A stretch of 64,000 nt of DNA, taken from contig NZ_CP139487.1 of assembly GCF_034259205.1 (NCBI RefSeq), positions 3,224,001-3,288,000 of the forward strand. The letters are read 5' to 3'. Origin of the DNA: Peredibacter starrii. Lineage in GTDB: Bacteria > Bdellovibrionota > Bacteriovoracia > Bacteriovoracales > Bacteriovoracaceae. The notes beneath the pieces are model-generated. The model was given only the letters and a program-made list of their open reading frames with translations. It was not told where the DNA came from and ran no database searches. Shown in pieces: positions 8,157 to 15,253 of the stretch (within the stretch, counting starts at the first letter, position 1; each line of letters begins with the position of its first letter). The translations under genes and the position numbers were made by a program.

Positions 8157-8968
8157 AAATTACTTTCGCAAATTTTCGCAAAGACCCTTTTTTCTTCTTC
8201 AAGTATTTCACAGCTCAGATGCTAATCATGATGGTTCTTGGCTTCCTATGCAAAGACCTGGTTTCATCTGAACTGTCTTTGAACCTCAATCATCTCTTAG
8301 TTCTTCCACTTGCAGTGGTTTTTGGTCTTCAATTACCTGTGGCACTTCATAACGCCGTTCACTTTAATATTAAGCCGAGAATGCTCAATGAAATCGTGGG
8401 CGAAATCTGCGGCTTCTTCGTACTGTTTGGTATGGCCCCATTCAGAATCAGCCACGTCCTTCACCACGCGAATGCTGATGATCACGAGCTTGATCCACAT
8501 CCTCCAATGGGAAAGAACTTCTTGTACTTCCTTGCCACAACTCAACTGAATACAGTTCGCGTAATCAGTAACCAATACTTTAGTATCCACGGTCGCTCTG
8601 CAAAGACTTATTCAATTATGGGCACGCAGATGGCGGCCTACTATGTAGGTCTTGCTTTGCGGGCATTCATTTGGTGGAAGGTCTTGGGACCAACTTACTT
8701 CGTGGCCTTCTACTTACCGGCCTATTTAACAAACTTAGTGGTATTCGCTCACATCAACTGGGCAACACATAAGACAATGGAAGATGGCTCAGTTGAAATT
8801 GTGAACCTTAATCACAATCTTTACTATAAGACGGTAAACTTCCTAGGTGCCGGTGCTTACTATCATCTTAACCATCACTTAAAACCGAATCTTTATGATC
8901 CTTCTAAGTACGAGGCTCCGGTGGCGAAGAAGCCCAAGCTTTGTCTGGTTGAGGAGATCTCTGCCTGA
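8153..8968 (+). CDS. Fatty acid desaturase family membrane protein
   Basis: The 271-aa membrane di-iron protein has the three His boxes of the FA_desaturase family: HNAVH (about residue 66), HVLHHANADDH (about 103) and YHLNHHLKP (about 242), plus an extra HINWATH. There are about four to five hydrophobic segments. Members introduce double bonds or hydroxyl/keto groups into acyl chains or carotenoids using O2. It shares 4-nt overlaps with the hydrolase upstream and the flavin oxidoreductase downstream (CTGA). Carotenoid or lipid oxidation are both possible. Confidence 0.88.
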   Translation: MKITFANFRKDPFFFFKYFTAQMLIMMVLGFLCKDLVSSELSLNLNHLLVLPLAVVFGLQLPVALHNAVHFNIKPRMLNEIVGEICGFFVLFGMAPFRISHVLHHANADDHELDPHPPMGKNFLYFLATTQLNTVRVISNQYFSIHGRSAKTYSIMGTQMAAYYVGLALRAFIWWKVLGPTYFVAFYLPAYLTNLVVFAHINWATHKTMEDGSVEIVNLNHNLYYKTVNFLGAGAYYHLNHHLKPNLYDPSKYEAPVAKKPKLCLVEEISA

Positions 8969-10206
8969 TACCTTCATATGATTTTATCATCGTTGGTGCA
9001 GGACTCGCAGGGCTCACGGCCCATCATCGCCTAGTTCAAAACGGCTTCTCAGTTCTTCAAATTGAAAAAGACACGATCGTTGGTGGTCGAGTAAGAACTC
9101 TTAACCTTCAAGGAGCAAAGGCGGATGTCGGAGCTCAGTTCTTCACTCGTGGCTATCCTCTCATCTCCAATCTAGTAAAAGAACTAAAACTTGAAACCCA
9201 AGATAGCTGTGCGCTCATGGGTTTTATGATGAAAGAGAAGAATCTTGTCGTTAACACCAAGAATCCATTTTCATCGCTAACTCAAGGATTAGTTTCTCCG
9301 AGATCATTCCTGAAGCTCGCTCAGATTCTTGTCTATTTTAAATTAAAGCACCGAAAGCTTGCTCTGGAAGACATCACTGCGCTGGCAAAGTTTGATAACA
9401 TGAGTGCGGAAGACTTTTGTCTTAAATACTTAAATGACGAAATTCTTCGCAACTTCTTTGCTCCCTACTTCTCAGCTTTTAACTACGCCTTTGCTAATGA
9501 ACTATCGGCCTCCATGATGGTGCGAGCTCTCGCTCATATGGCAGAAGGGAAATCACTATTTGGTTTGAGTGAGGGGCTTGCAGGACTCCCTCTTACTTTG
9601 GCCCAAAACAAAAACATCATGACTGATACGGCCGTCCATCAGATAAAGGGTGAAGAAGTCACAACTGATAAAGGTGTGTTTAAAGGAAAGAAGATTATTG
9701 TTGCGACTACGGCCACTGTCGCAGAAAAGCTTCTGAAAGATAAGTTTCCAACGTCACTTAAGACCAAGTACTCTCCTTCGACCCATGAAGCGATACTTTG
9801 CAAAAAGAATATCAAGAAAGGTCCTTACGGTACTCTGGTGCTGCCGGAGAGAAATCCATTCATCAATGTCGTGACGAATGAAGCTCAAAAAAATACAAAG
9901 TTAGTCCCTGAAGGTTTAAAGCTCATCGGAGTACTAAGAAGCCGCGAAGGCCATTCACAAAATGACTTTTCGGATAAATGGCGTTTATTAGGAATTAAAG
10001 AAGCGGATGTTCTCGATTACCGTATCACCAAATGGGATGAAGCAATTCCTGTATGTGCTCCCGGTAGAGCAAAAGAAGTCCTCGCTTATCGAGAGTCGCT
10101 GAAAGCAACTGACCAACTATTTTTAGCAGGTGACTATCTCGGCACTCCCTGTGCAGAAGGTGCGGTGGAGTCTGGAACTTTTATCGCGAGTCTCTTTACG
10201 AGATAA
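8965..10206 (+). CDS. Flavin-dependent amine oxidase / desaturase-like oxidoreductase with CTG start
   Basis: The reading frame is open from 8953 onward, but the first ATG (9217) lies after the FAD motif. Codons from 8965 give a proper N terminus: YDFIIVGAGLAGLTAHHRL (Rossmann GxGxxG), then IVGGRVRT. The likely start is CTG at 8965, overlapping the desaturase stop as CTGA and placed 8 nt after GAGGAG. The resulting 413-aa protein ends with the usual flavin motif FLAGDYLGTPCAEGAVESG. Family: flavin amine oxidase / phytoene-desaturase / protoporphyrinogen-oxidase-like. It is last in the redox operon, and its 3' end overlaps a convergent hydrolase gene by 11 nt. Confidence 0.82.
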   Translation: MIPSYDFIIVGAGLAGLTAHHRLVQNGFSVLQIEKDTIVGGRVRTLNLQGAKADVGAQFFTRGYPLISNLVKELKLETQDSCALMGFMMKEKNLVVNTKNPFSSLTQGLVSPRSFLKLAQILVYFKLKHRKLALEDITALAKFDNMSAEDFCLKYLNDEILRNFFAPYFSAFNYAFANELSASMMVRALAHMAEGKSLFGLSEGLAGLPLTLAQNKNIMTDTAVHQIKGEEVTTDKGVFKGKKIIVATTATVAEKLLKDKFPTSLKTKYSPSTHEAILCKKNIKKGPYGTLVLPERNPFINVVTNEAQKNTKLVPEGLKLIGVLRSREGHSQNDFSDKWRLLGIKEADVLDYRITKWDEAIPVCAPGRAKEVLAYRESLKATDQLFLAGDYLGTPCAEGAVESGTFIASLFTR

Positions 10207-10882
10207 AATCTAATAGAATCATATTAAGAATCCCAGGTTGCTCGAGTGGAACAAAGTGACCGCAGTCATTTAAAGATTCAAATTTGGCGTTCTTTGGATT
10301 CTTAGCGGTCCTCTCAATGGCCGAGGGTAGAACAATCTTATCATCCTCACCTGCTACATAAAGCATCGGTAGAGTGACTTTTTGAAGATCGGCAGAGATG
10401 TTCCTTCTTTCAAGAGTCGCCTTGAGCTGCCGGAGATAAACTTCCTTAGCGTCAGCTCCTGCCATGGCATGAATGGTATTTCTAATTTCAAGGTTCTCGT
10501 ATGAAGCGGGAGCGAGATAATCCTTCAAACGCTTATCGGTGATTCCTGTGAACTTTCCCTTCTCTAAAGCAGGCAATGTGTCCAGAACGAGCTTCTTCTC
10601 CTCTGGAGGATATCCTTCCCCTGAAGCAGCAATCACAACTAGCTTCTCAACTCTCTCAGGGTATTTAATCGCAAATTCCTGGGCAACATGTCCTCCCATG
10701 GAAAAACCTATGAGGGTCATTTTCTTCTGCGGAAGTTTGCGAACTAATTCGAGCATCTCTTCAATTGAATCGGAGTGACGAAGATCAATTACCGCATGAT
10801 TCGGAAACTCTCTCAATTGATATTGGAAGATTCGTTCATCACATAAAGTACCCGGTAGGAAAACACAGAAGCTCGAGATCAT
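10196..10882 (-). CDS. Alpha/beta hydrolase (Ser nucleophile)
   Basis: The 228-aa alpha/beta-hydrolase has FLPGTLCDERIF as the oxyanion-hole region, the elbow GFSMGGH with a Ser nucleophile, and the catalytic His in CGHFVPLEQP. It resembles carboxylesterase/MenH-like hydrolases. No signal peptide is seen. Its start overlaps the stop of the class D beta-lactamase gene by 4 nt, so the two form an operon, though one product is exported and the other cytoplasmic. Substrate unknown. Confidence 0.85.
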   Translation of the reverse strand: MISSFCVFLPGTLCDERIFQYQLREFPNHAVIDLRHSDSIEEMLELVRKLPQKKMTLIGFSMGGHVAQEFAIKYPERVEKLVVIAASGEGYPPEEKKLVLDTLPALEKGKFTGITDKRLKDYLAPASYENLEIRNTIHAMAGADAKEVYLRQLKATLERRNISADLQKVTLPMLYVAGEDDKIVLPSAIERTAKNPKNAKFESLNDCGHFVPLEQPGILNMILLDFIS

Positions 10883-11685
10883 TTCGTGAGACCCATCTCA
10901 GTTAGGATCTCCATCGTTGTGTCTCGCATTCTCGGACCACCCGGAGTTTTCTGATCTTCTAGATCAGTTCCGTTGCCAGCAAAAACATAAGTTTTATCGC
11001 CGTTCTTTAAAACGCCAACAAACCAACCGAACATTTTACCAGGTTTCGCCATACAATCATGCCCTTTTACACATCCCGTCCCAGTCTTACCGTAAAGATC
11101 AGCGTTTCCCAGCTTTTTGATGAACATCACTTTCTTCGTGAGATTTGTAGCACTCTCTGAAGCGAGTTTACCGTTCCAGAAATTTGTCAGGAAGTTTACT
11201 TGTTCGCGAGGAGAGATCCTTAAGCTCGATGTGACCCAGGCCGTTTTCATTCCACCTGAAAAATCTTTATTACCGTAGTTGTATTTTTCTAAGAGATCAT
11301 GAATCGTTTTCTCACCTAACTGAGGCATAATCCATTCAGTTACCCATTTGGCCGAAGTACTCATGAAAGTCATGGGAGTAAGATCTTGGTTGATTTCCGG
11401 GCGATCGCGCTTTACTCCGTCCCATTTAATCACCTGATTCTCATCCTTAAAGACCCCTTTATCAAAGGCCATAAGAGACGCAGCTATCTTGAAAGAAGAA
11501 TTTGGTGGAATCCTTTGATCACAACGAGGCGAATTGTATTCAGCAATGACTTTGCCGTTACTCATATCCGAAATCGTGAAACAGGCCTCACGATCGGTGA
11601 AGTGTTTTTTGAAATCGACAGTGGCGAAGGCCGTATTCACAAGAATTAGTGTAAAAAATAAAATTTTCAAAAGATAAATCTCCAT
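10879..11685 (-). CDS. Class D (OXA-type) beta-lactamase family protein
   Basis: The 268-aa protein has a signal peptide (about residues 1-21). Class D hallmarks are S63-S-F-K66 (SxxK, nucleophile Ser and the Lys that is carboxylated in the family), Y137-G-N139, K200-T-G202 and W221-x-x-G224. AWVTSSLRIS gives the conserved Trp150 that steadies the carboxy-Lys. The second motif, normally S-x-V, reads S111-A-K113, an unusual replacement. It would act in the periplasm on penicillin-like compounds. A peptidoglycan-related or weakly active role is possible given the altered motif. Operon with the downstream hydrolase. Confidence 0.87.
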   Translation of the reverse strand: MEIYLLKILFFTLILVNTAFATVDFKKHFTDREACFTISDMSNGKVIAEYNSPRCDQRIPPNSSFKIAASLMAFDKGVFKDENQVIKWDGVKRDRPEINQDLTPMTFMSTSAKWVTEWIMPQLGEKTIHDLLEKYNYGNKDFSGGMKTAWVTSSLRISPREQVNFLTNFWNGKLASESATNLTKKVMFIKKLGNADLYGKTGTGCVKGHDCMAKPGKMFGWFVGVLKNGDKTYVFAGNGTDLEDQKTPGGPRMRDTTMEILTEMGLTK

Positions 11686-11713
11686 ACTTCAATTGATGGA
11701 CTTCGTTTCTAGA

Positions 11714-12160
11714 CTATTTTTTAGGAACGAGGCGATAAGGTTGAACAATAGAAAGATCTTTAAAACCAATCAATTCTTTTCTGCTCTTCAACTCAGACAA
11801 GCAACTTTTAAACTCATTAGATAATTCAATTTCTCGAGTTGAAAATTCAAAGAAATCCATGACCCCACGTTTTGAATACCCAACAACGAAACATAAATTG
11901 AAAGCATGTTGCTTGCCAGTTCTTTCCATTTCCTCCTCGTAACACTTTCTGATCGCGGGCTCGAGACTCAGCATGCGAGCGTATATGTCTTCCTCTGAAA
12001 ACTTCTTTTTACCTTGAGCAGGTGTAGAATTCTTTTTTAGATATGCTAATGCTTCATTAGAACAGACTTTCTCTTTCGAGTATGGAGGAAGGGTATCTTG
12101 CACTCTATTAGATGAACAGGCCGTTAATACAAATAGAAACACAATCGACAATGCTTTCAT
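11714..12160 (-). CDS. Lipoprotein with AgmX/PglI-like C-terminal domain
   Basis: The 148-aa protein has a lipobox ending at Cys15 (FVLTAC). The C-terminal part (about 65-145) contains paired-Cys, beta-rich features: IRKCYEEEM, FNLCFVVG, GVMDFFEFS and a later FKSCLSEL. These resemble the AgmX/PglI C-terminal (TonB-C-like) domain, often found in gliding or adventurous-motility proteins of Myxococcota and relatives. Function here is unknown. It lies 28 nt upstream of the beta-lactamase gene on the same strand, so it may share its transcript. Confidence 0.65.
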   Translation of the reverse strand: MKALSIVFLFVLTACSSNRVQDTLPPYSKEKVCSNEALAYLKKNSTPAQGKKKFSEEDIYARMLSLEPAIRKCYEEEMERTGKQHAFNLCFVVGYSKRGVMDFFEFSTREIELSNEFKSCLSELKSRKELIGFKDLSIVQPYRLVPKK

Positions 12161-12209
12161 TCGTGGAGATTCCTTGGAAGATCATTTCTTCAAATTATAA
12201 CTGAAAATC

Positions 12210-12338
12210 CCATTTTTCCTCAAAAACGATCAGATTCGCATGAACGCCGAGCGAACATGAGGGAGCGTACATCAGGTACGTGACCGAATGTGAGACGAGA
12301 GCGTGAATGCGAAGATGGAAGTTTTTCAAGAAAAATGG
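12210..12338. repeat. 129-bp imperfect inverted repeat abutting tRNA-Arg
   Basis: The stretch folds on itself almost end to end. The outer arms are CCATTTTTC / GAAAAATGG, followed inward by matched AAAAAC/GTTTTT, TTCGCAT/ATGCGAA and GCGT-type blocks, with a central CGTAC / GTACG pair near 12266-12280. The right arm ends in the CCA-encoding bases of tRNA-Arg. It may act as a REP-like element, a transcript-stabilising or terminating hairpin, or be the trace of an inverted duplication of the tRNA 3' flank. No second copy is seen in the window. Confidence 0.6.
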
Positions 12339-12412
12339 CGCACTGGACAGGAGTCGAACCTGTGACCTACCGATTAGAAATCGGTTGCTCTATCCAACTG
12401 AGCTACCGGTGC
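12336..12412 (-). tRNA. tRNA-Arg (anticodon UCU)
   Basis: Read on the minus strand, the 77-nt sequence folds as a complete cloverleaf. It has acceptor GCACCGG / CCAGTGC, D arm GCTC-GAGC, anticodon arm ACCGA-TTTCTAA-TCGGT with anticodon TCT, a 5-nt variable loop, and T arm ACAGG-TTCGACT-CCTGT. The 3' CCA is encoded. The fifth acceptor pair is a C-A mismatch. It would decode AGA/AGG codons. Confidence 0.93.
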
Positions 12413-12536
12413 GCGATTTACAGACCAAACGTGAGAAAAATCCATTGATTCCAAGGAGTTTAGCCGTTCAGAATATTTAGGAACTCACTTTAACGACCCT
12501 AACTAATTCTGTCAATCGAATAGCAATGCGTCAGTT

Positions 12537-12565
12537 TTGCCGAGTTATATTAAAAAAAATATGGT
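12537..12565 (+). promoter_or_regulatory. Candidate promoter of rsgA
   Basis: TTGCCG and TATGGT are separated by 17 nt. The -10 ends 11 nt before the rsgA ATG and there is no Shine-Dalgarno sequence, implying a 5' leader of only a few bases. Confidence 0.5.
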
Positions 12566-12576
12566 AGCTTCTGCCA

Positions 12577-13542
12577 ATGACCATCAAAGCCCGTATTTTC
12601 CGCTCTTCTAAGAGGCATTTCGAATGCCAACGTGAAGACACCAAAGAAGTTGTTCTCGCCACAGCGTTAGCGGCCCTTTTAAAAGAAGATCATATCGTGG
12701 TTGGCGATTGGGTGGAAATCTCACCTCCTCCTCAGGGTGGAGAAGAATGGAAGATCGAAAGCGTCCAAGAACGCAAAAGTGCCATTTTTCGAAATATTCC
12801 CCGGGAACAAAAAAAGAAAGTTATCGCCGCTAACGTAGACGTAATGTTGGTGGTGGTGAGTGCTGGTAAACCGGCCTATAAAAGAGGCCTGGTCGATCGC
12901 TATCTTGCTCGCTCCGACTACTGGGGCGTTCCTGCCTATGTCGTGTTCAACAAGATGGACCTCTATGAGGAATCAGAGTTCGACATCAAGTTCGAGGCCG
13001 AACGCTTAAAATGGCTGAATGTAAAATGCTTTGAAATTTCTGCGGAAGATAAGAACTATAAACCGCGCTTTCTTGCGAATGGGTTCGACGAACTCTCTCA
13101 TGAACTCCAAAAGAAAACGGCCGTTCTCGTAGGACACTCGGGCGTTGGTAAAAGCCGTCTCATCACTGAATTAAGCCATGGAAAGATTCAACTCTTAAGT
13201 GGCGAACTCGGTAAAGTTGGTAAGGGTGCCCATACTACGACTTGGGCAGAACTTATCGATGGTGAAAATTTCGCTCTCATCGACTCTCCCGGAATTCGTT
13301 CCATGTCTCTTGCCGATCTCACCAAGCAAGACCTTCTCTACTGTTTTTCAGATGTAAACGAATGGACGACAAAATGTCAGTTCAGTTCGAACTGTACTCA
13401 TGAAGCAAATAGTAAGGGGTGTTTTTTTCAGAAGCTTGATGGAGGCAACCGAGAGGACCAATTGATCCTCTCTCGCCTGGATTCTTATAAACGTGTATTG
13501 GAAGAAGTGTCCAACATTCCCGATTGGCTAAAAAAACCTTAG
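12577..13542 (+). CDS. rsgA: Ribosome small-subunit-dependent GTPase A
   Basis: The 321-aa circularly permuted GTPase has an N-terminal OB-fold (about 1-75), then G4 (NKMD), then G1 (GHSGVGKS) and G3 (DSPG), the permuted order typical of RsgA/YjeQ. It ends in a zinc-binding segment with Cys-x5-Cys-x-His and a final Cys (FSSNCTHEANSKGC). It assists late 30S assembly and is activated by the 30S subunit. It is monocistronic, and its start is set by the family's usual N terminus and a promoter just upstream. Full family length. Confidence 0.95.
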   Translation: MTIKARIFRSSKRHFECQREDTKEVVLATALAALLKEDHIVVGDWVEISPPPQGGEEWKIESVQERKSAIFRNIPREQKKKVIAANVDVMLVVVSAGKPAYKRGLVDRYLARSDYWGVPAYVVFNKMDLYEESEFDIKFEAERLKWLNVKCFEISAEDKNYKPRFLANGFDELSHELQKKTAVLVGHSGVGKSRLITELSHGKIQLLSGELGKVGKGAHTTTWAELIDGENFALIDSPGIRSMSLADLTKQDLLYCFSDVNEWTTKCQFSSNCTHEANSKGCFFQKLDGGNREDQLILSRLDSYKRVLEEVSNIPDWLKKP

Positions 13543-13548
13543 GGAATA

Positions 13549-13692
13549 TTAGCGCGGGTACACGCGATCGTAATACTGAGATCTTTGTTCCATCTTTTGC
13601 TCTTCAACAGATGAAATACCACGATCATTATGATGAGAAGCACAGCTAACCATCAAACCAAGTACGAAAAATAGTGCTACTGTTTTTGCCAT
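13549..13692 (-). CDS. 47-aa predicted lipoprotein
   Basis: A short frame has GGAGG about 6 nt before ATG. The product starts MAKTVALFFVLGLMVSC, a full lipoprotein signal with Cys17 as the acylated residue. The 30-residue mature tail (ending YYDRVYPR) is hydrophilic. It ends 6 nt after the convergent rsgA stop. No homologous family is recognised; it resembles the many tiny outer-membrane lipoproteins of Gram-negative bacteria. Coding support comes from the ribosome site and lipobox. Confidence 0.65.
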   Translation of the reverse strand: MAKTVALFFVLGLMVSCASHHNDRGISSVEEQKMEQRSQYYDRVYPR

Positions 13693-13801
13693 TGTGGGCC
13701 TCCAGGATTGGGATTGAACACTCACCAACCTCTTCGGCTTCTTCGACCAAATGCTTAGGAAAATTTTGCCTGGAATAGAGAAGTTAAGTCATTTCATCAG
13801 T

Positions 13802-14410
13802 TTAGATAACGACATCATCTTCAGATTTCGGTAGCGGTTTTCGCTGATCAACCGGCTTTTTCTGAATGGTTTTCGCCGTTCTGAATGGGAAATTCAGAAG
13901 GATCTTCCCTTCTTTCTGATCCATCTTCACTTTCGTTGGATCACAATCTCCAGGAACATTAAAACTATTGTTGAATTCAGAAATGGTACTTCCGTATTGT
14001 GATTTTTGTTCGGCCGATCCCTTGATCGTGATCATGCCATTATTCACATTGATGTCTAATTTCTGCTCGGGAGTTTTCGGAGTAATGGCAAGTGTTCTTC
14101 CACCTGCAGTTTCTGTCCACTCCATTTGAAAGTTACTTGTCGTTGGCGCAAAAGAATCCATACCAGAGAATGATTCATTCATCATTTCCTCTGCCATTTT
14201 TTCCAGGTCCTTAAACATGTCCTCATCCGAACCATTACCGTTCATGAGTTTATCCATCATGCGACGATGTATTTCTTCTCTAAGTTGCAGACGTTTTTGA
14301 ATTTGATCAGCACGAGTGTCTGAAACAGACGGTTTATTTTGTGCCAGACATGAAATGGCCCAAACCACTAAAAGAAACATGACTCCAAGAGTGACGTACA
14401 TTCTTTTCAT
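13802..14410 (-). CDS. Exported small-heat-shock-like (alpha-crystallin fold) protein
   Basis: The 202-aa protein has an N-terminal signal sequence (about residues 1-23) that ends in SCLA, giving either signal peptidase I cleavage or a lipobox with Cys21. A Met/Glu-rich helical stretch (35-85) precedes a beta-rich domain (about 95-175). This domain holds LDINVNNGMITIKGSAE and FNVPGDCDPTKVKMDQKEG, the typical beta-strand pattern of alpha-crystallin/Hsp20 proteins. Hsp20s are normally cytoplasmic, so an exported form would act on envelope proteins. A TTGACG-N18-TATTTA promoter lies only 5 nt before the start codon. Confidence 0.7.
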   Translation of the reverse strand: MKRMYVTLGVMFLLVVWAISCLAQNKPSVSDTRADQIQKRLQLREEIHRRMMDKLMNGNGSDEDMFKDLEKMAEEMMNESFSGMDSFAPTTSNFQMEWTETAGGRTLAITPKTPEQKLDINVNNGMITIKGSAEQKSQYGSTISEFNNSFNVPGDCDPTKVKMDQKEGKILLNFPFRTAKTIQKKPVDQRKPLPKSEDDVVI

Positions 14411-14415
14411 ATAGA

Positions 14416-14445
14416 TAAATATGGGCCTATTTTTTCAGCCGTCAA
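14416..14445 (-). promoter_or_regulatory. Candidate promoter of the exported Hsp20-like gene
   Basis: On the minus strand TTGACG (14445-14440) and TATTTA (14421-14416) are spaced by 18 nt. Only 5 nt separate the -10 from the ATG, and there is no ribosome site, consistent with a leaderless transcript. Confidence 0.45.
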
Positions 14446-15220
14446 GAGTGGCAACTTTCTGAATTTTTTCAAACATTTGATCTAGTCCGTCAACAAACAG
14501 GGCAGGCCCTGGTTGCAGGAAGACGGCCGGATCCAGCTCCCAAATAAATTTATTTTGGACCGCTGAGACCGCTCCAAAACCAGGACGCTTCTCGAACGAA
14601 TCGAGCTTCACTGGTTTTCCACACCAACAACCAAAAATAATCTCGGGATTACGCTTAATGATCTCTTCATGAGTCACCTCACGATCCCTTGCCATTGCTC
14701 CAGATTTGTCTTTAAAGATATTTTCACCACCACAGGCTTCTATCAGCTCAGACACCCACTTAATGCCCGAATAATTGGGATGATCCCACTCTTCAAAGTA
14801 AACTCGGGGGCGACGAGATAATTTCCGCGCTTTGAAGGCGTCTAATTTTTGTTTAAACGAGTCTACTAACTTTTGGGCCTTCTCCCCCTCGCCGATCATG
14901 CGTCCCAAGAGAAGGATATTATTGAGAATCTCCTCTAAAGATCGCTGATTTGTCACAAAAACGTTCAATCCTCGTCCTATCAATTGGGAAGCTATGTCTT
15001 TTTGTAGATCCGAAAAGCCGATAACAAGATCAGGCTTCATCGAGACAATTTGCTCAATGTCAGAGCGAATGAATTGGGTGACGGTTGGATGCTTGGATTT
15101 TGCTTCAGGTGGTCGTTCAACATATTGACTCACACCTGCGATCAAGTCCTCTCTGCCTAGTAGATAGAGAGTCTCGACTGATTCCTCTGTGAGGCATATA
15201 ATTTTGGCTGGAAAAGACAT
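14435..15220 (-). CDS. BtuF-like periplasmic-binding-fold protein without signal peptide
   Basis: The 261-aa protein has the PBP-III fold of cobalamin/iron-siderophore binding proteins: an N-lobe (ICLTEESVETLYLLG, GVSQYVERPPEA), the linking helix (SLEEILNNILLLGRMIG) and a C-lobe with GIKWVSELIEACGG. It resembles 'cobalamin-binding' COG0614 proteins. No signal peptide is visible, so it is probably cytoplasmic; such soluble members occur without a transporter, and none is adjacent. The ligand is unknown. It is divergent from the DsbD-like gene, with 33 nt between their starts. Confidence 0.8.
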   Translation of the reverse strand: MSFPAKIICLTEESVETLYLLGREDLIAGVSQYVERPPEAKSKHPTVTQFIRSDIEQIVSMKPDLVIGFSDLQKDIASQLIGRGLNVFVTNQRSLEEILNNILLLGRMIGEGEKAQKLVDSFKQKLDAFKARKLSRRPRVYFEEWDHPNYSGIKWVSELIEACGGENIFKDKSGAMARDREVTHEEIIKRNPEIIFGCWCGKPVKLDSFEKRPGFGAVSAVQNKFIWELDPAVFLQPGPALFVDGLDQMFEKIQKVATLDG

Positions 15221-15253
15221 AATTGGCCCTCCCGTTCATGATAAAGGATTCAC

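Noticed and set aside
9217-10206. Flavin oxidoreductase starting at the first ATG
   Set aside because: That start would remove the FAD-binding motif encoded in the same open frame upstream.
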